Part shown: in pieces, positions 1-7,443 of the stretch | How positions within the stretch are numbered: the first letter of the stretch is position 1 | Layout of the letters: every line of letters begins with the position of its first letter | Origin: Lentimicrobiaceae bacterium | GTDB taxonomy: Bacteria; Bacteroidota; Bacteroidia; Bacteroidales; SKPS01 | DNA: 11,184 nucleotides | Direction of reading: 5' to 3' | Assembly (NCBI GenBank): GCA_007119395.1 | Contig: SKPS01000048.1 | Span: 1-11,184 of the forward strand | Position numbers and translations under genes: made by a program | Notes under the pieces: model-generated | What the model was told of the DNA's origin: nothing | Seen by the model: only the letters and a program-made list of their open reading frames with translations | Database searches by the model: none

Positions 1-1113
1 CTGGGTGTAGAGATGCACACCGAACACTTCAACACACACTCTTACGCCTTCAATGAGGGTATCTCAATTGAGATGGCCGCTCGTGACCTGCGGTATGCGT
101 GGTTCTCTCAGCTACTCAAACAACATAGCTACCAATGTGTTGCCACCGGCCATCATGCCGATGACCAGATTGAAACCCTGCTGCTCAACCTGATCAGAGG
201 GACCGGCATCAGCGGGCTCAGAGGGATGTTGCCTAAAACCGGTCAGGTGGTCAGACCCCTCCTCCCCTTCTTCAGAAATGAAATCCAGCAATACGCCTCT
301 GCCAACCAGATCGGCTGGATTGAAGACACCTCAAACCAGGAAGTGGAGATACGTCGCAACAGGATCCGTCACATGATGATGCCATTGGTGGAAGAGATCA
401 ACCCAAACTACAGAATGGCACTGCTGCGCACAGTTCAGCACATCAGAGAGGCTGAAATCATCTACCGTGAAAAGGTGGAAGAGAAGCTGGCAACTGTTGT
501 TATCTATGACCGGCACGACATCAAAGTGAGCATCCCCGGGTTGAAGTCGCTCAAACCCCTGTCAACCTACCTCTTTGAGCTACTCTCACCCTATGGCTTT
601 AATGCGTCTACCTTGGCAGAAATAGAGAAGGGCCTCGATGCCATCTCAGGAAAACAGTACTTCTCGCCGTCGCACCGGGTGGTGAAAGACCGTGATGAGC
701 TCATCATCACAGTGAAGAGTAGCACTGATGATGCAGAGCACTGGCAGTACTTCCTCCACGAGGAGACCGATACCATGACACGGCCCCTCAGGCTGAAGTG
801 CAAAACCTCAACGGAGGAAGAGTATACACTCACACCCGATCCTTCAACCGCAGCGCTCGATTTTCATAAGCTTACGTTTCCGCTCACCCTCCGGAAATGG
901 CAGACCGGTGATGCCTTTGTGCCGCTGGGTATGCAGAACAGAAAAAAACTGAGTGATCTCTTCTCCGACCTGAAACTATCGCTTCCAGAAAAAGAGAGGG
1001 TGTGGGTGATCTTGTCAGGTGAACAAATCGTATGGGTTGTGGGTTACCGTATTGACAACCGTTACCGTATCACGGAGCAAACCCGCACGGTATTCTCTAT
1101 TACGGTGGAATAA
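1..1113 (+). CDS. tilS: tRNA(Ile)-lysidine synthase TilS, 5'-truncated by the window edge
   Basis: TilS attaches lysine, using ATP, to C34 of the CAU-anticodon tRNA(Ile) in the cytoplasm. The resulting lysidine makes the tRNA read AUA as isoleucine. The frame is open from base 1, so the gene begins upstream; the N-terminal PP-loop motif (SGGxDS) is missing only because the window is cut. Visible family signatures are ISIEMAARDLRY near 61-96, HHADDQIET at 151-177, and the RNRIRH...NPNY block around 355-411 that joins the catalytic and middle domains. The C-terminal TilS domain is present, with GDAFVPLGM and KKLSDLF near 907-963, and the frame ends in TAA at 1111-1113. An in-frame ATG at 13 is internal to the conserved domain and is not the true start. 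The next gene follows after 39 bases on the same strand, so the two may be co-transcribed. Identification is firm. Confidence 0.96.
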   Translation: MGVEMHTEHFNTHSYAFNEGISIEMAARDLRYAWFSQLLKQHSYQCVATGHHADDQIETLLLNLIRGTGISGLRGMLPKTGQVVRPLLPFFRNEIQQYASANQIGWIEDTSNQEVEIRRNRIRHMMMPLVEEINPNYRMALLRTVQHIREAEIIYREKVEEKLATVVIYDRHDIKVSIPGLKSLKPLSTYLFELLSPYGFNASTLAEIEKGLDAISGKQYFSPSHRVVKDRDELIITVKSSTDDAEHWQYFLHEETDTMTRPLRLKCKTSTEEEYTLTPDPSTAALDFHKLTFPLTLRKWQTGDAFVPLGMQNRKKLSDLFSDLKLSLPEKERVWVILSGEQIVWVVGYRIDNRYRITEQTRTVFSITVE

Positions 1114-1152
1114 ATCCGAAGGCATGAACAATCATCAACAGGCAATCATATT

Positions 1153-1668
1153 ATGGCATTGATCAAACCCTTGTTAGGCAAGGTGCCCGATTTTGGGCGC
1201 GACTGTTTCACTGCGGAGACGGCGGTGATTATTGGTGATGTGAAGATGGGCGATTACTGCAGTATATGGTATGGTGCAGTGATCCGGGGCGATGTACATT
1301 ACATACGGATGGGCAACTATGTCAACATACAGGACAACGCAGTAGTACACGCCACTTACAAGCGTTCACCCACCAACATCGGCAACTATGTCTCGGTAGC
1401 GCACAATGCCATCATTCATGGGTGCACCATTCACGACCGGGTATTGGTAGGCATGGGTGCAATTGTGATGGATGATGCAGAGATAGGTTCCGATTCGATC
1501 ATTGCAGCCGGTGCCGTGGTTACCAAAGGAACGGTAGTGCCTCCCGGAAGCATTTATGCAGGAAACCCTGCCAAACTCCTGCGGCCGATTGATCAGGTCA
1601 TGCTCGACGGGGAGGTGGAGCGCATCGCCAAAAGCTATAAAAAATATGCCTCATGGTATCTCCCATAA
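1153..1668 (+). CDS. Gamma-class carbonic anhydrase family protein (YrdA/CaiE-like hexapeptide-repeat protein)
   Basis: The 171-residue product is a left-handed parallel beta-helix protein of the gamma carbonic anhydrase family. It carries the repeated hexapeptide pattern with small or branched residues at every sixth position from about residue 22 to 140. Three histidines sit where the family binds its metal: H66 (VVHAT), H84 (VAHN) and H89 (IIHGC). R45 and D47 in IRGDV and Q60/D61 in NIQDN also match conserved positions. The family ends in the AGNPAKLLR motif, seen here at residues 136-144, followed by a C-terminal helix. Length and start are normal. Carbonic anhydrase activity is established for only some members and many bacterial homologues have no measured activity, so the precise substrate is uncertain. 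It lies 39 bases after tilS and converges with the downstream ompH gene. No strong ribosome binding site is visible, which is usual in Bacteroidota. Confidence 0.93.
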   Translation: MALIKPLLGKVPDFGRDCFTAETAVIIGDVKMGDYCSIWYGAVIRGDVHYIRMGNYVNIQDNAVVHATYKRSPTNIGNYVSVAHNAIIHGCTIHDRVLVGMGAIVMDDAEIGSDSIIAAGAVVTKGTVVPPGSIYAGNPAKLLRPIDQVMLDGEVERIAKSYKKYASWYLP

Positions 1669-1728
1669 GGCATAGTACTGTGTGTAACAACGCTACATTC
1701 CCTCTTCTGCACCCGTTAAGGGTACAAC

Positions 1729-1747
1729 GCCTCTAACATAATGAGGC
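1729..1747. terminator. Weak hairpin between convergent genes, possible bidirectional terminator
   Basis: The 91-base gap between the carbonic anhydrase gene and the converging ompH gene holds an inverted repeat, GCCTC (1729-1733) and GAGGC (1743-1747), around a 9-base A/T-rich loop. A smaller ACCC/GGGT pair lies at 1711-1723. Neither is followed by a run of T on either strand, so it is not a classic intrinsic terminator. The call rests mainly on position between two gene ends. Confidence 0.3.
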
Positions 1748-1759
1748 AGCACAGAGTCG

Positions 1760-2332
1760 TTAGCGCATCATGTTGCGGGGTGGCTTGTTCGGGTCAAGGC
1801 CCAAGCGCTCAATCACCTTACCGGTAAGGTCTTCTGAAGGCGCAGCATACAACACACCACTCATCCCTTCTCCCGAATTGAGCACATAGGTGTACTTCAA
1901 CTCCTTGGCCAACGAATTCACAACCCCCATAATCTTATCATACATGATCTGAAGATACTTGTCCTGAATGTCTTGCAGCTCTTGCGGAAAATCAATCCTG
2001 CGCAAGTTCTCAATCGCCTGCTGCTTCCTGATCAGCTCATCCTGCTTCTGCTCTACCCACGATGCAGGCATCCCCTCCATGTTGTTGGTGAAGGTGTTGT
2101 ACATCCGCTGGAAATCCTCCTCTTCAATACGTAAGGTGCGCTGATGAATCGCCCGACGTGCATCAATGGCTGCCATCATAGAGTCAACCTCAGGCATAAG
2201 AAATGCAATGGAATCCATGTTCACATGGCCAATCTTTAAGGTATTTTGTGCATAACCCGAAGTAGCACCCGCAAGCATCAAAACGGTTAAAAGAAAAACA
2301 ACTCTTTTCATCTGTTTATTGTTTGTTTTCAT
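1760..2332 (-). CDS. OmpH/Skp-family periplasmic chaperone, second copy
   Basis: Skp/OmpH proteins are small periplasmic chaperones that hold unfolded outer-membrane proteins on their way to BamA. This 190-residue product starts with a basic, then hydrophobic segment ending in SGYAQ, a clear signal peptide cut near residue 29. The family opening IGHVNMDSIAFLMPEVD follows (residues 34-50). The middle (about 52-135) is polar and helix-rich, as expected for the Skp tentacles, and the C-terminal YTYVLNSGEG-type strand and VIERLGL end match the family. Two starts are possible: 2332, or the ATG at 2311, which gives a more standard signal peptide (MKRVVFLLTV...). It is 143 bases downstream of the first ompH copy, and that gap holds a good -7 promoter box, so it may be transcribed both with and apart from bamA. 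Family call is firm; specialization relative to the first copy is unknown. Confidence 0.92.
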   Translation of the reverse strand: MKTNNKQMKRVVFLLTVLMLAGATSGYAQNTLKIGHVNMDSIAFLMPEVDSMMAAIDARRAIHQRTLRIEEEDFQRMYNTFTNNMEGMPASWVEQKQDELIRKQQAIENLRRIDFPQELQDIQDKYLQIMYDKIMGVVNSLAKELKYTYVLNSGEGMSGVLYAAPSEDLTGKVIERLGLDPNKPPRNMMR

Positions 2333-2437
2333 AGGTCAGTTGAACCTTACCATCGCAGATACGACGGGTACGTTAGTACCAACATAATGCGTACATTGGA
2401 ATGGTTGCTTCACTGAACCGGTGTTAAAAATTTTGTG

Positions 2438-2445
2438 CAAAGCTA
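2438..2445 (-). promoter_or_regulatory. Putative Bacteroidota -7 promoter box for the second ompH gene
   Basis: Read on the minus strand the sequence is TAGCTTTG, an exact match to the TAnnTTTG box recognised by the Bacteroidota primary sigma factor. A TTTG -33 element at the usual distance is not apparent. It lies about 105 bases before the ompH ATG at 2332, leaving a leader of roughly 100 bases in which GTAC occurs three times (2368-2394) and could form a weak hairpin. Confidence 0.45.
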
Positions 2446-2475
2446 CGAAATAAATCTACTTGGTTACCCTCGTTT

Positions 2476-2997
2476 CTACATGCCACCGGGAGCATATCCA
2501 AGACGCCGCAATACATCATCACTGATGTCAACACGGCTTCTGGCGTATGCTACAGCCGTACCGGCCGATTTGTCCAAAATGATCAGATAGTTCTCGTTAT
2601 CGGCAATCTCCTGGATGGCGTTGTATACTCTCTCCTGAATGGGCTGGATCAGCTCCTGCCGTTTCTTGAACAGGTCACCATCGCGGCCAAAACGCTTGCG
2701 CTGCAACTCCTTGGCTTCACGCTCCAGGCGCTCAATCTGCTCCTGCCGACGACGCTTCTCCTCCTCAGGTAAAATCGGAGCCTCCGCTACAAACTTCTGG
2801 TACAGCTCATCAATGTTACTAAACAGCTGCTCTATCTCTTTTTGCCACTCAACAGCCAGATCATCCAGTTGCTCCTGCGCAACACGATACTCAGGCATGT
2901 TGTCCAAAATATAATCGGTGTCAACCACACCAATTCTCTGTGCCTGGGCAGCCAGTCCGAATATCAGTACCGCTGCCAAAATCATCAGTTTTTTCAT
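2476..2997 (-). CDS. OmpH/Skp-family periplasmic chaperone, first copy, next to bamA
   Basis: The 173-residue product has a signal peptide (MKKLMILAAVLIFGLAAQAQ) and then the OmpH opening IGVVDTDYILDNMPEY (residues 22-37). Residues about 40-112 are rich in E, K, Q and R, with heptad-like spacing typical of the Skp coiled-coil tentacles. The segment ENYLIILDKSAGTAVAYA near 134-151 matches the family's C-terminal body strand. Known members bind unfolded outer-membrane proteins in the periplasm and deliver them to the BAM complex. The start lies 28 bases after the bamA stop, so the two genes are almost certainly in one operon. The start at 2997 is supported by the signal peptide and by a strong AAGGAGG Shine-Dalgarno 8 bases before it, which is rare in this phylum. 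Confidence 0.95.
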   Translation of the reverse strand: MKKLMILAAVLIFGLAAQAQRIGVVDTDYILDNMPEYRVAQEQLDDLAVEWQKEIEQLFSNIDELYQKFVAEAPILPEEEKRRRQEQIERLEREAKELQRKRFGRDGDLFKKRQELIQPIQERVYNAIQEIADNENYLIILDKSAGTAVAYARSRVDISDDVLRRLGYAPGGM

Positions 2998-3005
2998 TGG
3001 GTTAT

Positions 3006-3012
3006 CCTCCTT
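3006..3012 (-). promoter_or_regulatory. Strong Shine-Dalgarno AAGGAGG before the first ompH gene
   Basis: The minus strand reads AAGGAGG followed by ATAACCCA and then the ATG at 2997. Seven matches to the anti-Shine-Dalgarno at near-ideal spacing fix this start codon. It stands out because the other genes here show weak or no such site (the nadK leader has only AGAGGG), in line with the phylum's general lack of Shine-Dalgarno use. Confidence 0.7.
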
Positions 3013-3025
3013 CTGTTTTGTTGTG

Positions 3026-5530
3026 TTAATCGATTGAATTATTGATGGAAAAATGGAACATCCCTTGGTATGCAGGCTTCACCCCGGGGATCTCATCGAG
3101 GCCCCAGGCGTAGTCTAAGCCAAGCACCCCAAACATCGGCAAAAAGATACGCACACCCACACCAGCCGAACGACGCACATCTGTAGGATCAAAGGTGTCG
3201 TAACCTGCCCAAGCATTGCCCGATTCAAAATAAATCATCCCAAAAATGGTTGACATAGGGCTCTTGGCAAATGCATAACGCAACTCCACCGTATGCTTGT
3301 TAAAGATGGTGCCACCGATCGTATTGCCGGTGTGGTCTCGTGGATTGAGCTGACTTGCATCGTAACCTCTCATACCAATAATCTCTCTTCCATCAAATTG
3401 ATTGATCCCCGATAACCCGTCGCCACCAAGATAGAAACGCTCAAAAGGCGTAATCCCAATCGCTGAGTTATAGGAGCCAAGAAATCCCATTCTTGTTCTG
3501 GCGTGTAAGACCAAATTTCCTGCCAGAGTGATAAAATAGGAGGATTTTAATCGCCATTTGTGGTATTCAACCCACTTGTACCTCTCCTCAGGTGGTAGCT
3601 TGCTGTAATCCTTCTGGTTAAAGAGGCTGTATGGAGGGGTAAACTGCGATGTGATTTCAAAATCAGATCCTTTCGATGGGTAAATCCAGTCATCGGTGGA
3701 GTTTCTGGTGATATGGAGACCGTAGCTGTAGTTGTGCGCGGTGCCGTTGTTGAAGGCATCGATCAGTGTGTAGTTTTCCAGTGTATAGTTCTGGAAGCTC
3801 ACATTCTGCGAGAAGGTGAAGAAGTCATCGGGCCATTGCAACCTTCTGCCCAGTCCGAGTGACAAACCGTTGATCTTAAACGAGTATCTTCTGGGATCCT
3901 CTTTCGGCAAAGTATTGCTGAAGGCGCTATGGTAAGCGGTAATAGAGAAGGAGTTTGGTTTACGACCACCCAGCCAGGGTTCTGTAAAAGAGACACTGAG
4001 GTTGTAGAAGCCGAGGCCATAGGAAGATCCCCTGATGGCCAGCTTTTGCCCGTCACCTGATGGGAGTGGGCGCCATGCATCACCATTGAAGATGTTTCTT
4101 ATCGAAAAGTTGTTAAAGGATACCCCCAGGGTACCAATAATATAACCTCCTCCCCATCCTCCTGATAGTTCTATCTGGTCTGATGAAGTCTCTACCACCT
4201 GGTACTCCAGGGCCACCGTACCATCCTGTGGGTTCGGGTCGTAATCCAATCCCAGTTTCTCGTTGTCGAAATATCTCGACTGCGCCAACTCTTGTTGTGT
4301 ACGGATGATATCGCTGCGGCTGAAGAGCTGTCCGGGGCGGGTGCGTATCTCCCGCATAATGACATGGTCATTGGTGCGTGTATTGCCCACCACACTCACT
4401 TCACTGATGGTGGCCTGTTTACCCTCCGAGATACGCATCTCCAGGTCTATGGAATCGTTTTCCACACGCAGCTCCACCGGTGTGATATTGAAAAACAGGT
4501 AGCCATCATCGAGGTAGAGTGAGCTCACATCCATTCCCTGTGGGTTCATGTAGAGCCTGCGATCCAACAGCTCGTGGTTGTATACGTCACCACGCATAAT
4601 ACCCAGCACTGTTGAGAGCTCACGGTCTGTGTATTTGGTATTGCCCACCCAGGTGATGTTTCGGAAATAGTATTTGGGGCCTTCATTCACAGTGATACGC
4701 AACGCCATGTTCCCATCGGGTAAAAACCACATGGTGTCTTTTTCTATCATGGCATCACGAAACCCTCGTTTGTTATAGGCAGCGAGCAAGGCCTGCCGGT
4801 CTTCCTCGAACTCTCTCTCTATAAACCGGCTCCGTTTCCAAAAGCGGAGTGTCCCTTTGGCTCGGGTGTTTCGCATCATCCAGTGCAACCTACGGTCTGT
4901 AAGGTACTCATTCCCTTCAAACTCCATCAAGCCAATACGAACACGTTCCCCTTTATCAATGTGGAAGTGGAGAATGACACTGTTGGTAACCATCGTGTCA
5001 CGTTCCATGGTATGGGTCACTTCAGCATGCAGAAAGCCCCTTCCGACGAAATACCTCCGGATGCGCTGCTTGCTGGTAAGCAACACATGCTCCGTTACCG
5101 GATCACCCGCTTTGATGGAGAGCTCATCACGCACTTTGTCGGCTTCAGACCTACGCAGCCCATGAATAGCAAAGCGCGAAAGCTTGGGCCTCTCAGTAAG
5201 GTAAATGTCAAGAAAAACCAAGTTGCCCTGGATGCGCTCGGCACGGATGCTGATCTCTTCAAACATCCCCTGACCCCACAGCCTTTTGATCGCTTCGGTA
5301 ATTTGCATGCCGGGAACTTCAATCTCATCCCCAACACTTAAACCAGACAGCATCACCACAATACTCTGGTCAACGAAATTGGAACCTGATACCGTAATTC
5401 CCCCAATAAAATAGGTTTTGGGATTGGTGTAATCGATCGCAGGTGCATCACCTATGGAAATCTGTGCGCCTGATTGCGTTACCCAAAACAGCATCAGAAT
5501 AAAAACGTATGATTTCTTTGTTTTCAGCAT
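3026..5530 (-). CDS. bamA: Outer-membrane protein assembly factor BamA
   Basis: BamA is the central Omp85 protein of the outer membrane; it folds and inserts beta-barrel proteins. With the start at 5530 the product is 834 residues and begins with a clean signal peptide (MLKTKKSYVFILMLFWVTQSGAQ). The open frame reaches back to an ATG at 5599, overlapping uppS, but that extension buries the signal peptide, so 5530 is preferred. Five POTRA repeats can be followed at about 40-117, 118-195, 197-283, 286-368 and 373-448, with motifs such as GLSVGD, VGNTKYTDREL and VVGNTRTNDHVIMRE. The 16-strand barrel runs from about 456 to the end, with FTEPWLGGRKPNSF (515-528), FYLGGDGLSG, and the loop-6 motif MRGYD (720-724). 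It sits 61 bases after uppS and 28 bases before ompH, the usual partner. The last residues (FHFSINNSID) lack the terminal aromatic common in the C-terminal beta-signal. Confidence 0.96.
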   Translation of the reverse strand: MLKTKKSYVFILMLFWVTQSGAQISIGDAPAIDYTNPKTYFIGGITVSGSNFVDQSIVVMLSGLSVGDEIEVPGMQITEAIKRLWGQGMFEEISIRAERIQGNLVFLDIYLTERPKLSRFAIHGLRRSEADKVRDELSIKAGDPVTEHVLLTSKQRIRRYFVGRGFLHAEVTHTMERDTMVTNSVILHFHIDKGERVRIGLMEFEGNEYLTDRRLHWMMRNTRAKGTLRFWKRSRFIEREFEEDRQALLAAYNKRGFRDAMIEKDTMWFLPDGNMALRITVNEGPKYYFRNITWVGNTKYTDRELSTVLGIMRGDVYNHELLDRRLYMNPQGMDVSSLYLDDGYLFFNITPVELRVENDSIDLEMRISEGKQATISEVSVVGNTRTNDHVIMREIRTRPGQLFSRSDIIRTQQELAQSRYFDNEKLGLDYDPNPQDGTVALEYQVVETSSDQIELSGGWGGGYIIGTLGVSFNNFSIRNIFNGDAWRPLPSGDGQKLAIRGSSYGLGFYNLSVSFTEPWLGGRKPNSFSITAYHSAFSNTLPKEDPRRYSFKINGLSLGLGRRLQWPDDFFTFSQNVSFQNYTLENYTLIDAFNNGTAHNYSYGLHITRNSTDDWIYPSKGSDFEITSQFTPPYSLFNQKDYSKLPPEERYKWVEYHKWRLKSSYFITLAGNLVLHARTRMGFLGSYNSAIGITPFERFYLGGDGLSGINQFDGREIIGMRGYDASQLNPRDHTGNTIGGTIFNKHTVELRYAFAKSPMSTIFGMIYFESGNAWAGYDTFDPTDVRRSAGVGVRIFLPMFGVLGLDYAWGLDEIPGVKPAYQGMFHFSINNSID

Positions 5531-5536
5531 ATAACA

Positions 5537-5577
5537 ATTCAAAAAATGACTGATTGAATACAAGACCCTTGCGAGGG
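5537..5577 (-). promoter_or_regulatory. Two small hairpins in the uppS-bamA gap (bamA leader)
   Basis: The 61-base gap before the bamA ATG at 5530 has two inverted repeats. ATTCAA (5537-5542) pairs with TTGAAT (5554-5559) around 11 bases, just 6 bases upstream of the ATG. CCCT (5566-5569) pairs with AGGG (5574-5577) around a 4-base loop. Neither has a T run downstream, so they are more likely translation or mRNA-stability elements than terminators. This is inferred from sequence only. Confidence 0.35.
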
Positions 5578-5591
5578 CACAAAGGTTACAT

Positions 5592-6359
5592 TTACGCATA
5601 AGGCTCTTCCTTGTTTAACTGTTCACTGATTTTTCCGAAGCGCCTTTCCCTTTTCTGGAAGCATAGAATGGCTTCATAGAGGTGTTCCTCGGTAAAATCG
5701 GGCCATAGTGTTTCGGTGAAGAAGAGTTCTGCGTAGGCAATTTGCCACAAGAGGAAGTTACTGATTCTCATTTCACCACTGGTACGTATCAGCAGTTCCG
5801 GATCAGGTATGCCGGCGGTGGAGAGGTGGGCTTCGATGGTTTTGTCTGAGATGTGTTCGGGTTGGATCGTTCCATCGTTGACTGCGAGCCCAATTTTTTT
5901 CACCGCCTGGGTAATTTCCCATCGTGCGCTGTACGATAGTGCCAAGATCAATGTAAGCCGGGTGTTATGACGTGTACTCTCCATGGCACGCTCCAGCTCC
6001 CTGGCCGCTTTAACAGGTAGGGTGGTGAGGTCACCGATGGTGACCAAACGGATGTTGTTCTCGTGAAGGGTCTTTAATTCATTGTGCAGGCTTTTGATGA
6101 GAAGATGCATCAACGCTTCCACCTCATATTTCGGACGGTTCCAGTTTTCCGTTGAGAACGCATACAGGGTCAGGTATGGAATGCCCAAACGGGCTGCAGC
6201 TTCAATACATTTCCGTACCGATTTGGCACCTTGCTCATGACCAAAAACGCGGGGTTTCCCTTTTTTTTTTGCCCAACGACCGTTGCCGTCCATAATCACT
6301 GCAATGTGACCTGGCAATTTGCTTACATCGATTTGCTCCTTCAAACTTCTCTCCGACAT
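5592..6359 (-). CDS. uppS: Undecaprenyl diphosphate synthase (cis-prenyltransferase)
   Basis: UppS adds eight isopentenyl units in cis configuration to farnesyl diphosphate, giving the C55 lipid carrier precursor for peptidoglycan and surface glycans. The 255-residue product has every family signature: IAVIMDGNGRWAKKKG (residues 19-34) with catalytic D24, the FGHEQG block, LYAFSTENWNRP, and the C-terminal LIRTSGEMRISNF and WQIAYAELFF...LWPDF segments. Length is typical. The start at 6359 is the only good one ahead of the catalytic motif. It lies 52 bases after the DUF6089 gene and 61 bases before bamA, in an envelope-biogenesis operon. An odd point is a run of ten A residues on the coding strand (6261-6270) encoding the end of WAKKK, right beside the active site. 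Identification is firm. Confidence 0.97.
   Translation of the reverse strand: MSERSLKEQIDVSKLPGHIAVIMDGNGRWAKKKGKPRVFGHEQGAKSVRKCIEAAARLGIPYLTLYAFSTENWNRPKYEVEALMHLLIKSLHNELKTLHENNIRLVTIGDLTTLPVKAARELERAMESTRHNTRLTLILALSYSARWEITQAVKKIGLAVNDGTIQPEHISDKTIEAHLSTAGIPDPELLIRTSGEMRISNFLLWQIAYAELFFTETLWPDFTEEHLYEAILCFQKRERRFGKISEQLNKEEPYA
6261..6270 (-). repeat. A10 homopolymer inside uppS
   Basis: Ten consecutive A residues on the coding strand (T on the + strand) form the last base of an alanine codon and three AAA lysine codons in the WAKKKG motif. Such tracts are prone to replication or transcription slippage, and a one-base change here would destroy UppS almost from its start. Confidence 0.9.
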
Positions 6360-6411
6360 CAGTTGTTGTTACTCTTTTAAAATTGACAGATCATGCAAGG
6401 TGAGGCAAGGC

Positions 6412-7365
6412 TTACCTGCGTCGACGTGTACCGGGGCGCCGGTACTCCTTGTAATGGTGGTGTTGACGGTATGCATCACATTGTGTAGCCCTGGGGCCTC
6501 TGATCTGGAAGGTGATGGTAATACCCGCAAAGGAGTACCAATCTTTGGTAGACTCATCACCACGCTGCTGACCGGCATACTGATACATGCTTTCAGCATA
6601 GAGGCTCATGTCTTGATGACTTCCGACACCGGGCTCAGGTGAAATGTTCAAGTTCATGTCATCGATCATGTTTTCATTGATCCGGTTGCCAAAAATCATA
6701 GCGGCCGGGGTGTTCTCTGACCACAGAATATAGGGATCTGCATAGGTCGAGCTTACATCATCGAGGTAATCGGTAAAGGTTCTGCGCATGCCCCACTCCA
6801 GGCCAAGCACAACGTTTTCACCCCAGCTATATTTTATGCCGATACCAAAAGGGATGGCCACCGAAGTGAGAGAGTAGGGAGTTCGCTCGGGGTAGGCAGT
6901 GGTTCCCTGCCCCTCCGTACCCAACGGTTGCAAATAGTACCAGTCACCGTTGAATTCTGCCCTGGGGTTGAACCGGAAGACCGAAAGGCCTCCAAAGAGG
7001 AATGGAGAAAAACGCTCATGATCACTGCCAGCCACAAACCGCATAAAGTTAAACTCCATCATACCACCAAACTCAAGAACCATCGACCTGAAGTTCAGGT
7101 TTCGGTCGCGGAGAGATGCATCAGGATTGTTTCTGTCGCTGCCTGCCACCTCACCATAGTATCCGTTGAACTTAAAAGCCCATCTCGGGTTGAGGATATA
7201 CCTGTAGGCTGCACCAAAGGCGGGTTGTGACATCAGAAAAGGCTGACTAGGGTTGAGGTCCCCGATATAAAAGGAGGTACCTAAAAATAAACCCACCTCG
7301 TGCCGTTGACCATAAGCCGACGTTCCCAGGAGGATCACAAAAAGCAGGATAAAGACCTTTTTCAT
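6412..7365 (-). CDS. DUF6089-family outer-membrane beta-barrel protein
   Basis: The 317-residue product has a signal peptide (MKKVFILLFVILLGTSAYGQ) and then alternating polar and aromatic strands ending in loops, as in a small outer-membrane barrel. It begins HEVGLFLGTSFYIGDLNPS (22-40), followed by FGAAYRYILNPRWAFKFNGYYG, a pattern I recognise from the DUF6089 family of Bacteroidota. Later strands include SPFLFGGLSVFRFNP, IPFGIGIKYSW and LGLEWGMRRTFTDYLDDV, and the last clear strand is WYSFAGITITFQI. The family has no established function to my knowledge. After the last strand comes a 29-residue tail (289-317) with nine arginines, one lysine, three consecutive histidines and one cysteine (C296). 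The gene is first in the run leading through uppS and bamA to ompH, 52 bases before uppS, and has its own promoter box at 7444-7451. An envelope-assembly or structural role is inference from context only. Confidence 0.85.
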   Translation of the reverse strand: MKKVFILLFVILLGTSAYGQRHEVGLFLGTSFYIGDLNPSQPFLMSQPAFGAAYRYILNPRWAFKFNGYYGEVAGSDRNNPDASLRDRNLNFRSMVLEFGGMMEFNFMRFVAGSDHERFSPFLFGGLSVFRFNPRAEFNGDWYYLQPLGTEGQGTTAYPERTPYSLTSVAIPFGIGIKYSWGENVVLGLEWGMRRTFTDYLDDVSSTYADPYILWSENTPAAMIFGNRINENMIDDMNLNISPEPGVGSHQDMSLYAESMYQYAGQQRGDESTKDWYSFAGITITFQIRGPRATQCDAYRQHHHYKEYRRPGTRRRR

Positions 7366-7443
7366 GGTATCGTTGTTTTGCTGGTTGTTGTTCGTTTACC
7401 GTTTTGTTTCATTCGTTCCGGTCACCCCACAAAGAGGGGCAGG

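Noticed and set aside
1124..1162. 12-codon open frame overlapping the carbonic anhydrase start
   Set aside because: It is too short, has no ribosome binding site or conserved feature, and could arise by chance in A-rich leader sequence.
4883..5341. 152-codon + strand frame antisense to the bamA POTRA region
   Set aside because: The minus strand encodes well-conserved POTRA repeats and this frame shows no family features.
5531..5599. Longer BamA with a start at 5599
   Set aside because: The 23 extra residues place the obvious signal peptide internally and overlap the uppS end. The ATG at 5530 gives a standard signal peptide.
6395..6410. Direct repeat GCAAGG twice in the DUF6089-uppS gap
   Set aside because: Two 6-base copies are too short to separate from chance and match no known element.
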